The notes under the pieces were generated by a model. The model saw nothing but the letters and a program-made list of their open reading frames with translations. It was not told the origin of the DNA and ran no database searches. The translations under genes and the position numbers were made by a program. Below, piece by piece: positions 10,331 through 22,466 of a stretch of 64,000 nucleotides of DNA. How positions within the stretch are numbered: position 1 is the stretch's first letter; each line of letters opens with the position of its first letter. Source of the stretch: Morinoia aosen (lineage: Eukaryota; Arthropoda; Malacostraca; Amphipoda; Talitridae); NCBI GenBank assembly GCA_030386875.1, contig CM059560.1, positions 46,604,757 through 46,668,756 on the forward strand, given 5' to 3'.

Positions 10331-13300
10331 AACGTACAGAGGAGTACAGGAGGTATCTCTACAGCGCACAAAGGAGTACAGGAGGTATCTCTACAGCGCA
10401 CAAAGGAGTATAGGAGGTATCTCTACGACGTACAAAGGAGTACACGAGGTATCTCTACAGCGTACAAAGGAGTACAGGAGGTATCTCTAGAACGTACAGA
10501 GGAGTACAGGAGGTATCTCTAGAACGTAATAAGGAGTACAGGAGGTATCTCTAGAACGTACAAAGGAGTACAGGAGGTATTTCTAGAACGTACAAAGGAG
10601 TACAGGTGGTATCTCTAGAACGTACAAAGGAGTACAGGAGGTATCTCTACAGCGCACAAAGGAGTAGAGGAGGTATCTCTACAGCGCACAAAGGAGTACA
10701 GGAGGTATCTCTAGAACGTACAAAGGAGTACACGAGGTATCTCTACGGCGTACAAAGGAGTACAGGAGGTATCTCTAGAACGTACAGAGGAGTACAGGAG
10801 GTATCTCTAGAACGTACAAAGGAGTACAGGAGGTATCTCTAGAACGTACAGAGGAGTACAGGAGGAACCTCTACAGCGCAAAAAGGAGTACAGGAGGTAT
10901 CTCTAGAACGTACGAAGGAGTACACGTGGTATCTCTACAGCGTACAAAGGAGTACAGGAGGTATCTCTAGAACGTACAGAGGAGTACAGGAGGTATCTCT
11001 AGAACGTAGAAAGGAGTAAAGGAGGTATCTCTAGAACGTACAAAGAAGTACAGAAGGTATCTCTAGAACGTACAAAGGAGTACAGGAGGTATCTCTAGAA
11101 CGTAGAAAGGAGTACAGGAGGTATCTCTAGAACGTACAAAGGAGTACAGGAGGTATCTCTACAGCGCATAAAGGAGTACAGGAGGTATCTCTACAGCGCA
11201 CAAAGGAGTACAGGAGGTATCTCTAGAACGTACAAAGGAGTACACGAGGTATCTCTACAGCGTACAAAGGAGAACAGGAGGTGTCTTCAGAACGTACAAA
11301 GGAGTACAGGAGGTACCTCTACAGCGTACAAAGGAGTACAGGAGGTATCTCTACAGCGTACAAATGAGTACAGGAGGTATCTCTAGAACGTTCAAAGGAG
11401 TACAGGAGGTATCTCTACAGCGTACAAAGGAGTACAGGAGGTATCTCTACAGCGTACAAAGGAGTACAGGAGGTATCTCTAGAACGTTCGAAGGAGTACA
11501 GGAGGTATCTCTACAGCGCACAAAGGAGTACAGGAGGTATCTCTACAGCGCACAAAGGAGTACAGGAGGTATCTCTACAGCGCACAAAGGAGTACACGAG
11601 GTATCTCTACAGCGTACAAAGGAGTACAGGAGGTATCTCTAGAACGTACAGAGGAGTACAGGAGGTATCTCTAGAACGTACAAAGGAGTACAGGAGGTAT
11701 CTCTAGAACGTACAGAGGAGTACAGGAGGTACCTCTACAGCGCACAAAGGAGTACAGGAGGTAACTCTAGAACGTACAGAGGAGTACAGGAGGTATCTCT
11801 AGAACGTACAAAGGAGTACACGAGGTATCTCTACAGAGTACAAAGGAGTACAGGAGGTATCTCTAGAACGTACAAAGGAGTACAGGAGGTATCTCTAGAA
11901 CGTACAAAGGAGTACAGGAGATATCTCTAGAACGTACAAAGGAGTACAGGAGGTACCTCTACAGCGTACAAAGGAGTACAGGAGGTATCTCTACAGCGTA
12001 CAAATGAGTACAGGAGGTATTTCTAGAACGTTCAAAGGAGTACAGGAGGTATCTCTACAGCGTACAAAGGAGTAAAGGAGGTATCTCTACAGCGAACAAA
12101 GGAGTCCAGGAGGTATCTCTAGAACGTGCAAAGGAGTACAGGAGGTATCTCTACAGCGCACAAAGGAGTACATGAGGTATCTCTACAGCGCACAAAGGAG
12201 TACAGGAGGTATCTCTACAGCGCACAAAGGAGTACAAGAGGTATCTCTACAGCGTACAAAGGAGTACAGGAGGTATCTCTAGAACGTACAGAGGAGTACA
12301 GGAGGTATCTCTAGAACGTACAAAGGAGTACAGGAGGTATCTCTAGAACGTACAGAAGAGTACAGGAGGTACCTCTACAGCGCACAAAGGAGTACACGAG
12401 GTATCTCTAGAACGTACAAAGGAGTACACGAGGTATCTCTACAGCGTACAAAGGAGTACAGGAGGTATCTCTAGAACGCACAGAGGAGTACAGGAGGTAT
12501 CTCTAGAACGTGCAAAGGAGTACACGAGGTATCTCTACAGCGTACAAAGGAGTACAGGAGGTATCTCTAGAACGTACAGAGGAGTAGAGGAGGTATCTCT
12601 ACAGCGTACAAAGGAATACAGGAGGTATCTCTAGGACGTACAAAGGAGTACAGGAGGTATCTCTACAGCGTTCAAAGGAGTACAGGAGGTATCTCTACAG
12701 CGTACAAAGGAGTAAAGGAGGTATCTCTAGAACGTACTAAGGAGTAGAGGAGGTATCTCTACAGCGCACAAAGGAGTACGAAGGTATTTCTACAGCGTAC
12801 AAAGGAGTACAGGAGGTATCTCTACAGCGTACAAAGGAGTTCAGGAGGTATCTCTAGAACGTACAAAGGAGTACAGGAGGTATCTCTACAGTGCACAAAG
12901 GAGTACAGGAAGTATCTCTACAGCACACAAAGGAGTACACGAGGTATCTCTACAGCGTACAAAGGAGTACAGGAGGTATCTCTAGAACGTACAGAGGAGT
13001 ACAGGAGGTATCTCTAGAACGTACAAAGGAGTACAGGAGGTATCTCTAGAACGTACAGAGGAGTACAGGAGGTACATCTACAGCGAACAAAGGAGTGCAG
13101 GAGGTATCTCTAGAACGTACAAAGGAGTACACGAGGTATCTCTACAGCGTACAAAGGAGTACAGGAGGTATCTCTAGAACGTACAGAGGAGTACAGGAGG
13201 TATCTCTAGAACGTACAAAGGAATACTCGAGGTATCTCTACAGCGTACAAAGGAGTACAGGAGGTATCTCTAGAACGTACAAAGGAGTACAGGAGGTATC

Positions 13301-16290
13301 TCTAGAACGTACAAAGGAGTACAGGAGGTATCTCTAGAACGTACAAAGGAGTACAGTAGGTATCTCTACAGCGCACAAAGGAGTACAGGAGGTATCTCTA
13401 CAGCGCACAAAGGAGTACAGGAGGTATCTCTAGAACGTACAAAGGAGTACACGAGGTATCTCTACAGCGTACAAAGGAGTACAGGAGGTATCTCTAGAAC
13501 GTACAGAGGAGTACAGGAGGTATCTCTAGAACGTACAAAGGAGTACAGGAGGTATCTCTAGAACGTACAGAGGAGTACAGGAGGTACCTCTACAGCGCAC
13601 AGAGGAGTACAGGAGGTATCTCTAGAACGTACAAAGGAGTACACGAGGTATCTCTACAGCGTAAAAAGGAGTACAGGAGGTACCTCTAGAACGTACAGAG
13701 GAGTACAGGAGGTATCTCTAGAACGTACAAAGGAGTTCACGAGGTATCTCTACAGCGTACAAAGGAGTACAGGAGGTATCTCTAGAACGTACAGAGGAGT
13801 ACAGGAGGTATCTCTACAGCGCACAAAGGAGTACAAGAGGTATCTCTACAGCGCGCAAAGGAGTATAGGAGGTATCTCTAGAACGTACAAAGGAGTACAC
13901 GAGGTATCTCTACAGCGTACAAAGGAGTACAGGAGGTATCTCTAGAACGTACAGAGGAGTACAGGAGGTATCTCTAGAACGTACAAAGGAGTACAGGAGG
14001 TATCTCTAGAACGTACAAAGGAGTACAGGAGGTATCTCTAGAACGTACAAAGGAGTACAGGAGGTATCTCTAGAACGTACAAAGGAGTACAGGAGGTATC
14101 TCTACAGCGCACAAAAGAGTAGAGGAGGTATCTCTACAGCGCACAAAGGAGTACAGGAGGTATCTCTAGAACGTACAAAGGAGTACACGAGGTATCTCTA
14201 CAGCGTACGAAGGAGTACAGGAGGTATCTCTAGAACGCACAGAGGAGTACAGGAGGTATCTCTAGAACGTACAAAGGAGTACAGGAGGTATCTCTAGAAC
14301 GTACAGAGGAGTACAGGAGGTATCTTTAGAACGTACAAAGGAGTACACGAGGTATCTCTACAGCGTACAAAGGAGTACAGGAGGTATCTCTAGAACGTAC
14401 AGAGAAGTACAGGAGTTATCTCTACAGCGCACAAAGGAGTACAGGAGGTATCTCTACAGCGCACAAAGGAGTACACGAGGTATCTCTACAGCGTACAAAG
14501 GAGAACAGGAGGTATCTCTAGAACGTACAGAGGAGTACAGGAGGTATCTCTAGAACGTACAAAGGAGTACAGGAGGTATCTCTAGAACGTACAGAGGAGT
14601 ACAGGAGGTACCTCTACAGCGCACAAAGGAGTACAGGAGGTATCTCTAGAACGTACAAATTAGTACACGAGGTATCTCTACAGCGTACAAAGGAGTACAG
14701 GAGGTATCTCTAGAACGTACAGAGGAGTACAGGAGGTACCTCTAGAACGTACAAAGGAGTACAGGAGGTATCTCTGGAACGTACAAAGGAGTATAGGAGG
14801 TATCTCTAGAACGTACAAATGAGTACAGGAGGTATCTCTACAGCGCACAAAGGAGTACAGGAGGTATTTCTACAACGCACAAAGGAGTACAGGAGGTATC
14901 TCTAGAACGTACAAAGGAGTACACGAGGTATCTCTACAGCGTACAAAGGAGTACAGGAGGTATCTCTAGAACGTACAAAGGAGTACACGAGGTATCTCTA
15001 CAGCGTACAAAGGAGTACAGGAGGTATCTCTAGAACGTACAAAGGAGTACACGAGGTATCTCTTCAGCGTACAAAGGAGTACAGGAGGTATCTCTAGAAC
15101 GTACAGAGGAGTACAGGAGGTACCTCTACAGCGCACAAAGGAGTACAGGAGGTATCTCTAGAACGTACAAAGGAGTACACGAGGTATCTCTACAGCGTAC
15201 AAAGGAGTACAGGAGGTATCTCTAGAACGTACAATGGAGTACAGGAGGTATATATCTCAAGAACGTACAGAGGAGTACAGGAGGTACCTCTACAGCGCAC
15301 AAAGGAGTACAGGAGGTATCTCTAGAACGTACAAAGGAGTACACGAGGTATCTCTACAGCGTACAAAGGAGTACAGGAGGTATCTCTAGAACGTACAAAG
15401 GAGTAGAGGAGGTATCTTTAGAACGTACAGAGGAGTACAGGAGGTATCTCTAGAACGTACAAAGGAGTACAGGAGGTATTTCTAGAACGTACAAAGGAGT
15501 ACAGGAGGTATCTCTAGAACTTAGAAAGGAGTACAGGAGGTATCTCTAGAACGTACAAAGGAGTACAGGAGGTATCTCTACAGCGCACAAAGGAGTACAG
15601 GAGGTATCTCTACAGCGCACAAAGGAGTACAGGAGGTATCTCTAGAACGTACAAAGGAGTACACGAGGTATCTCTACAGCGTACAAAGGAGTACAGGAGG
15701 TATCCCTAGAACGTTCAGAGGAGTACAGGAGGTATCTCTAGAACGTACAAAGGAGTACAGGAGGTATCTCTAGAACGTACAAAGGAGTACAGGAGGTATC
15801 TCTAGAATGTACAAAGGAGTACAGGAGGTATCTCTACCGCGCACAAAGGAGTACAGGAGGTATTTCTACAGCGCACAAAGGAGTACAGGAGGTATCTCTA
15901 GAACGTACAAAGGAGTACAAGAGGTATCTCTACAGCGCACAAAGGAGTACAGGAGGTATCTCTAGAACGTACAGAGGAGTACAGGAGGTAACTCTAGAAC
16001 GTACAAAGGAGTACAGGAGGTATCTCTAGAACGTACAGAGGAGTACAGGAGGTACCTCTACAGCGCACAAAGGAGTACAGGAGGTATCTCTAGAACGTAC
16101 AAAGAAGTACACGAGGTATCTCTACAGCGTACAAAGGAGTACGGGATATATCTCTAGAACGTACAAAGGAGTAGAGGAGGTATCTCTAGAACGTACAGAG
16201 GAGTACAGGAGGTATCTCTACAGCGTACAAAGGAGTACAGGAGGTATCTCTACAGCGTACAAAGGAGTAAAGGAGGTATCTCTAGAACGT
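10331..16290. repeat. Satellite segment, first copy of 24.9-30.8 kb (offset 14,530)
   Basis: From about 10.45 kb to 16.29 kb this matches 24.98-30.82 kb at a constant offset of 14,530 bp. Its left 2.6 kb also matches 22.37-24.98 kb at an offset of 12,035. Shared landmarks are GTAATAAGG near 10527, the shortened GTACGAAGG monomer at 12776, the GTGCAGG monomer at 13095, and the +4 TATATATC monomer at 15244. Further shared landmarks are CCCTAGAACGTTCAGAGG near 15704 and GTACGGGATATATC near 16139. Because the offset stays constant, no length change separates the copies across nearly 5.9 kb. Confidence 0.92.
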
Positions 16291-17780
16291 ACATAGGAGT
16301 ACAGGAGGTATCTTCAGAACGTACAAAGGTGTACAGGAGGTATCTCTAGAACGTACAAAGGAGTTCAGGAGGTATCTCTAGAACGCACACAGGAGTACAG
16401 GAGGTATCTCTACAGCGCACAAAGGAGTACAGGAGGTATCTCTACAGCGCACAAAGGAGTACAGGAGGTATCTCTAGAACGTACGAAGGAGTACACGAGG
16501 AATCTCTACAGCGTACAAAGGAGTACAGGGGGTATCTCTAGAACGTACAGAGGAGTACAGGAGGTATCTCAAGAACGTACAAAGGAGTACAGGAGGTATC
16601 TCTAGAACGTACAGAGGAGTACAGGAGGTACATCTACAGCGCACAAAGGAGTACAGGAGGTATCTCTAGAACGTACAAAGGAGTACACGAGGTATCTCTA
16701 CAGCGTACAAAGGAGTACAGGAAGTATCTCTAGAACGTACAGAGGAGCACAGGAGGTATCTCTAGAACGTACAAAGGAATACACGAGGTATCTCTACAGC
16801 GTACAAAGGAGTACAGGAGGTATCTCTAGAACCTACAGCGGAGTACAGGAGGTATCTCTAGAACGTACAAAGGAGTACAAGAGGTATCTCTAGAACGTAC
16901 AAAGGAGTACAGGAGGTATCTCTACAGCGCACAAAGGAGTACAGGAGGTATCTCTACAGCGCACAAAGGAGTACAGGAGGTATCTCTAGAACGTACAAAG
17001 AAGTACACGAGGTATCTCTACAGCGTACAAAGGAGTACAGGAGGTATCTCTAGAACGTACAGAGGAGTACAGGAGGTATCTCTAGAACGTACAAAGGAGT
17101 ACAGGAGGTATCTCTAGAACGTACAGAGGAGTACAGGAGGTACCTCTACAGCGCACAAAGGAGTACAGGAGGTATCTCTAGAACGTACAAAGGAGTACAC
17201 GAGGTATCTCTACAGCATAAAAAGGAGTACAGGAGGTATCTCTAGAACGTACAGAGGAGTACAGGAGGTATCTCTAGAACGTACAAAGGAGTTCACGAGG
17301 TATCTCTACAGCGTACAAAGGAGTAGAGGAGGTATCTCTAGAACGTACAGAGGAGTACAGGAGGTATCTCTACAGCGCACAAAGGAGTACAAGAGGTATC
17401 TCTACAGCGCGCAAAGGAGTATAGGAGGTATCTCTAGAACGTACAAAGGAGTACACGAGGTATCTCTACAGCGTACAAAGGAGTACAGGAGGTATCTCTA
17501 GAACGTACAGAGGAGTACAGGAGGTATCTCTAGAACGTACAAAGGAGTACAGGAGGTATCTCTAGAACGTACAAAGGAGTACAGGAGGTAACTCTAGAAC
17601 GTACAAAGGAGTACAGGAGGTATCTCTAGAACGTACAAAGGAGTACAGGAGGTATCTCTACAGCGCACAAAAGAGTAGAGGAGGTATCTCTACAGCGCAC
17701 AAAGGAGTACAGGAGGTATCTCTAGAACGTACAAAGGAGTACACGAGGTATCTTTACAGCGTACGAAGGAGTACAGGAGG
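16291..17780. repeat. Satellite segment matching 32.29-33.78 kb
   Basis: At 16291 the array switches from matching 30.82 kb to matching 32.29 kb at an offset of 16,001. Shared rare monomers are ACATAGGAG, ATCTTCAGAACG, AAAGGTGTAC, CGCACACAGGAG, GAACCTACAGCGG, GCATAAAAAGG and GCGCGCAAAGG. About 1,471 bp present at 30.82-32.29 kb are therefore missing here. The match ends near 17.78 kb, just after the shared ATCTTTACAGCGTACGAAGG run. Confidence 0.88.
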
Positions 17781-20700
17781 TATCTCTACAGCGCACAAAG
17801 GAGTACAGGAGGTATCTCTAGAACGGACAAAGGAGTACACGAGGTATCTCTACAGCGTACAAAGGAGTACAGGAGGTATCTCTAGAACGTACAGAGGAGT
17901 ACAGGAGGTATCTCTAGAACGTACAAAGGAGTACAGGAGGTATCTCTAGAACGTACAGAGGAGTACAGGAGGTACCTCTACAGCGCACAAAGGAGTACAG
18001 GAGGTATCTCTAGAACGTACAAAGGAGTACACGAGGTTTCTCTACAGCGTATAAAGGAGTACAGGAGGTATCTTTAGAACGTACAGAGGAGTACAGGAGG
18101 TATCTCTAGAACGTACAAAGGAGTACACGAGGTATCTCTACAGCGTACAAAGGAGTACAGGAGGTATCTCTAGAACGTGCAGAGGAGTACAGGAGGTATC
18201 TCTAGAACGTACAAAGGAGAACAGGAGGTGTCTCTAGAACGTACAAAGGAGTACAGAAGGTACCTCTACAGCGTACAAAGGAGTACAGGAGGTATCTCTA
18301 CAGCGTACAAATGAGTACAGGAGGTATCTCTAGAACGTTCAAAGGAGTACAGGAGGTATCTCTACAGCGTACAAAGGAGTACAGGAGGTATCTCTACAGC
18401 GTACAAAGGAGTACAGGAGGTATCTCTAGAACGTACAAAGGAGTACAGGAGGTATCTCTACAGCGCACAAAGGAGTACAGGAGGTATCTCTACAGCGCAC
18501 AAAGGAGTACAGGAGGTATCTCTACAGCGCACAAAGGAGTACACGAGGTATCTCTACAGCGTACAAAGGAGTACAGGAGGTATCTCTAGAACGTACAGAG
18601 CAGTACAGGAGGTATCTCTAGATCGTACAAAGGAGTACAGGAGGTATCTCTAGAACGTACAGAGGAGTACAGGAGGTACCTCTACAGCGCACAAAGGAGT
18701 ACAGGAGGTATCTCTAGAACGTACAGAGGAGTACAGGAGGTATCTCTAGAACGTACAAAGGAGTACACGAGGTATCTCTACAGAGTACAAAGGAGTACAG
18801 GAGGTATATCTAGAACGTACAGAGGAGTACAGAAGGTATCTCTAGAACGAACAAAGGAGTACAGGAGGTATCTCTAGAACGTACAAAGGAGTACAGGAGG
18901 TACCTCTACAGCGTACAAAGGAGTACAGGAGGTATCTCTACAGCGTACAAATGAGTGCAGGAGGTATTTCTAGAACGTTCAAAGGAGTACAGGAGGTATC
19001 TCTACAGCATACAAAGGAGTACAGGAGGTATCTCTACAGCGTACAAAGGAGTCCAGGAGGTATCTCTAGAACGTACAAAGGAGTACAGGAGGTATCTCTA
19101 CAGCGCACAAAGGAGTACAGGAGGTATCTCTACAGCGCACAAAGGAGTATAGGAGGTATATCTACAGCGCACAAAGGAGTACACGAGGTATCTCTACAGC
19201 GTACAAAGGAGTACAGGAGGTATCTCTAGAACGTACAGAGGAGTACAGGAGGTATCTCTAGAACGTACAAAGGAGTACAGGAGGTATCTCTAGAACGTAC
19301 AGAAGAGTACAGGAGGTACCTCTACAGCGCACAAAGGAGTACAGGAGGTATCTCTAGAACGTACAAAGGAGTACACGAGGTATATCTACAGCGTACAAAG
19401 GAGTACAGGAGGTATCTCTAAAACGTACAGAGGAGTACAGGAGGTATCTCTAGAACATACAAAGGAGTACACGAGGTATCTCTACAGTGTACAAAGGAGT
19501 ACAGGAGGTATCTCTAGAACGTACAGAGGAGTACCGGAGGTATCTCTAGAGCGTACAAAGAAATACAGGAGGTATCTCTAGAACGTACAGAGGAGTACAG
19601 GAGGTACCTCTACAGCGTACAAAGGAGTACAGGAGGTATCTCTACAGCGTACAAATGAGTACAGGAGGTATTTCTAGAACGTACAAAGGAGTACACGAGG
19701 TTTCTCTACAGCGTACAAAGGAGTACAGGAGGTATCTCTAGAACGTACAGAGGAGTACAGGAGGTATCTCTAGAACGTACAAAGGAGTACACGAGGTATC
19801 TCTACAGCGTACAAAGGAGTACAGGAGGTATCACTAGAACGTGCAGAGGAGTACAGGAGGTATCTCTAGAACGTACAAAGGAGAACAGGAGGTGTCTCTA
19901 GAACGTACAAAGGAGTACAGAAGGTACCTCTACAGCGTACAAAGGAGTACAGGAGGTATCTCTACAGCGTACAAATGAGTACAGGAGGTATCTCTAGAAC
20001 GTTCAAAGGAGTACAGGAGGTATCTCTACAGCGTACAAAGGAGTACAGGAGGTATCTCTACAGCGTACAAAGGAGTACAGGAGGTATCTCTAGAACGTAC
20101 AAAGGAGTACAGGAGGTATCTCTACAGCGCACAAAGGAGTACAGGAGGTATCTCTACAGCGCACAAAGGAGTACAGGAGGTATCTCTACAGCGCACAAAG
20201 GAGTACAAGAGGTATCTCTACAGCGTACAAAGGAGTACAGGAGGTATCTCTAGAACGTACAGAGCAGTACAGGAGGTATCTCTAGAACGTACAAAGGAGT
20301 ACAGGAGGTATCTCTAGAACGTACAGAGGAGTACAGGAGGTACCTCTACAGCGCACAAAGGAGTACAGGAGGTATCTCCAGAACGTACAGAGGAGTACAG
20401 GAGGTATCTCTAGAACGTACAAAGGAGTACACGAGGTATCTCTACAGAGTACAAAGGAGTACAGGAGGTATATCTAGAACGTACAGAGGAGTACAGAAGG
20501 TATCTCTAGAACGAACAAAGGAGTACAGGAGGTATCTCTAGAACGTACAAAGGAGTACAGGAGGTACCTCTACAGCGTACAAAGGAGTACAGGAGGTATC
20601 TCTACAGCGTACAAATGAGTACAGGAGGTATTTCTAGAACGTTCAAAGGAGTACAGGAGGTATCTCTACAGCGTACAAAGGAGTAAAGGAGGTATCTCTA

Positions 20701-22380
20701 CAGCGTACAAAGGAGTCCAGGAGGTACCTCTAGAACGTACAAAGGAGTACACGAGGTATCTCTACAGCGTACAAAGGAGTACAGGAGGTATCTCTAGAAC
20801 GTACAGAGGAGTACAGGAGGTATCTCTAGAACGTACAAAGGAGTACAGGAGGTATCTCTAGAACGTACAGAAGAGTACAGGAGGTACCTCTACAGCGCAC
20901 AAAGGAGTACAGGAGGTATCTCTAGAACGTACAAAGGAGTACACGAGGTATATCTACAGCGTACAAAGGAGTACAGGAGGTATCTCTAAAACGTACAGAG
21001 GAGTACAGGAGGTATCTCTAGAACGTACAAAGGAGTACACGAGGTATCTCTACAGCGTACAAAGGAGTACAGGAGGTATCTCTAGAACGTACAGAGGAGT
21101 ACCGGAGGTATCTCTAGAGCGTACAAATAAATACAGGAGGCATCTGTAGAACGTACAAAGGAGTACAGGAGGTATCTCTACAGCGTTCAAAGGAGTACAG
21201 GAGGTATCTCTACAGCGTACAAAGGAGTACAGGAGGTATCTCTAGAACGTACAAAGGAGTAGAGGAGGTATCTCTACAGCGCACAAAGGAGTACAGGAGG
21301 TATCTCTACAGCGTACAATGGAGTACAGGAGGTATCTCTACAGCGTACAAAGGAGTTCAGGAGGTATCTCTAGAACGTACAAAGGAGTACAGGAGGTATC
21401 TCTACAGCGCACAAAGGAGTACAGGAAGTATCTCTACAGCACACAAAGGAGTACACGAGGTATCTCTACAGCGTACAAAGGAGTAGAGGAGGTATCTCTA
21501 GAACGTACAGAGGAGTACAGGAGGTATCTCTAGAACGTACAAAGGAGTACAGGAGGTATCTCTAGAACGTACAGAGGAGAACAGGAGGTACCTCTACAGC
21601 GCACAAAGGAGTACAGGAGGTATCTCTAGAACGTTCAAAGGAGTACACGAGGTATCTCTACAGCGCACAAAGGAGTAAAGGAGGTATCTCTAGAACGTAC
21701 AGAGGAGTACAGGAGGTATTTCTAGAACGTACAAAGGAGTACAGGAGGTATCTCTAGAACGTACAAAGGAGTATAGGAGGTATCTCTAGAACGTACAAAA
21801 GAGTACACGAGGTATCTCTACAGCGTACAAAGGAGTACAGGAGTTATCTCTAGAACGTACAAAGGAGTACAGGAGGTATCTCTAGAACGTACAAAGGAGT
21901 ACAGGAGGTATCTCTAGAACGTACAAAGGAGTACAGGAGGTATCTCTACAGCGCACAAAGGAGTACAGGAGGTATCTCTACAGCGCACAAAGGAGTACAG
22001 GAGGTATCTCTAGAACGTACAAAGGAGTACACGAGGTATCTTTACAGCGTACAAAGGAGTACAGGAGGTATCTCTAGAACGTACAGAGGAGTACAGGAGG
22101 TATCTCTAGAACGTACAAAGAAGTACAGGAGGTATCTCTAGAACGTACAGAGGAGTACAGGAGGTACCTCTACAGCGCACAAAGGAGTACAGGAGGTATC
22201 TCTAGAACGTACAAAGGAGTACACGAGGTATCTCTACAGCGTACAAAGGAGTACAGGAGGTATCTCTAGAACGTACAGAGGAGTACAGGAGGTATCTCTA
22301 GAACGTACAAAGGAGTTCACGAGGTATCTCTACAGCGTACAAAGGAGTACAGGAGGTATCTCTAGAACGTACAGAGGAGT
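17781..22380. repeat. Satellite segment matching 38.6-41.66 kb, with an extra internal duplication
   Basis: The GAACGGACAAAGG monomer at about 17822 pairs with the one at about 38658, and the offset of 20,836 then holds to about 19 kb. Further right, the ACAATGGAG monomer at about 21315 pairs with 40583 at an offset of only 19,268. The 1,568-bp (49-monomer) difference is explained by a tandem duplication inside this copy (about 18.03-19.67 and 19.69-21.1 kb) together with a three-monomer loss. The match to the 41-kb region ends near 22.38 kb. Confidence 0.87.
18030..21120. repeat. Tandem duplication, 1,664-bp (52-monomer) offset
   Basis: The CACGAGGTTTCTC monomer at about 18031 recurs at about 19695. 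The series that follows (GTGCAGAGG, AGGAGAACAGGAGGTGTC, CAGAAGGTACC, then AAATGAG with GTTCAAAGG) also recurs 1,664 bp downstream. Near 20.7 kb the second copy lacks three monomers present near 19.05-19.16 kb, including the AGTATAGGAGGTATATC monomer. Two smaller related modules begin at 18311 and 18951, 640 bp (20 monomers) apart. Confidence 0.85.
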
Positions 22381-22466
22381 ACAGGAGGTATCTCTACAGC
22401 GCACAAAGGAGTACAGGAGGTATCTCTACAGCGCACAAAGGAGTATAGGAGGTATCTCTACGACGT

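Noticed and set aside
15244..15290. TATATATC as a promoter TATA element
   Set aside because: It is a 4-bp expansion of the ordinary TATCTC in one monomer lineage, copied six times by segmental duplication. No gene or other promoter element lies nearby.
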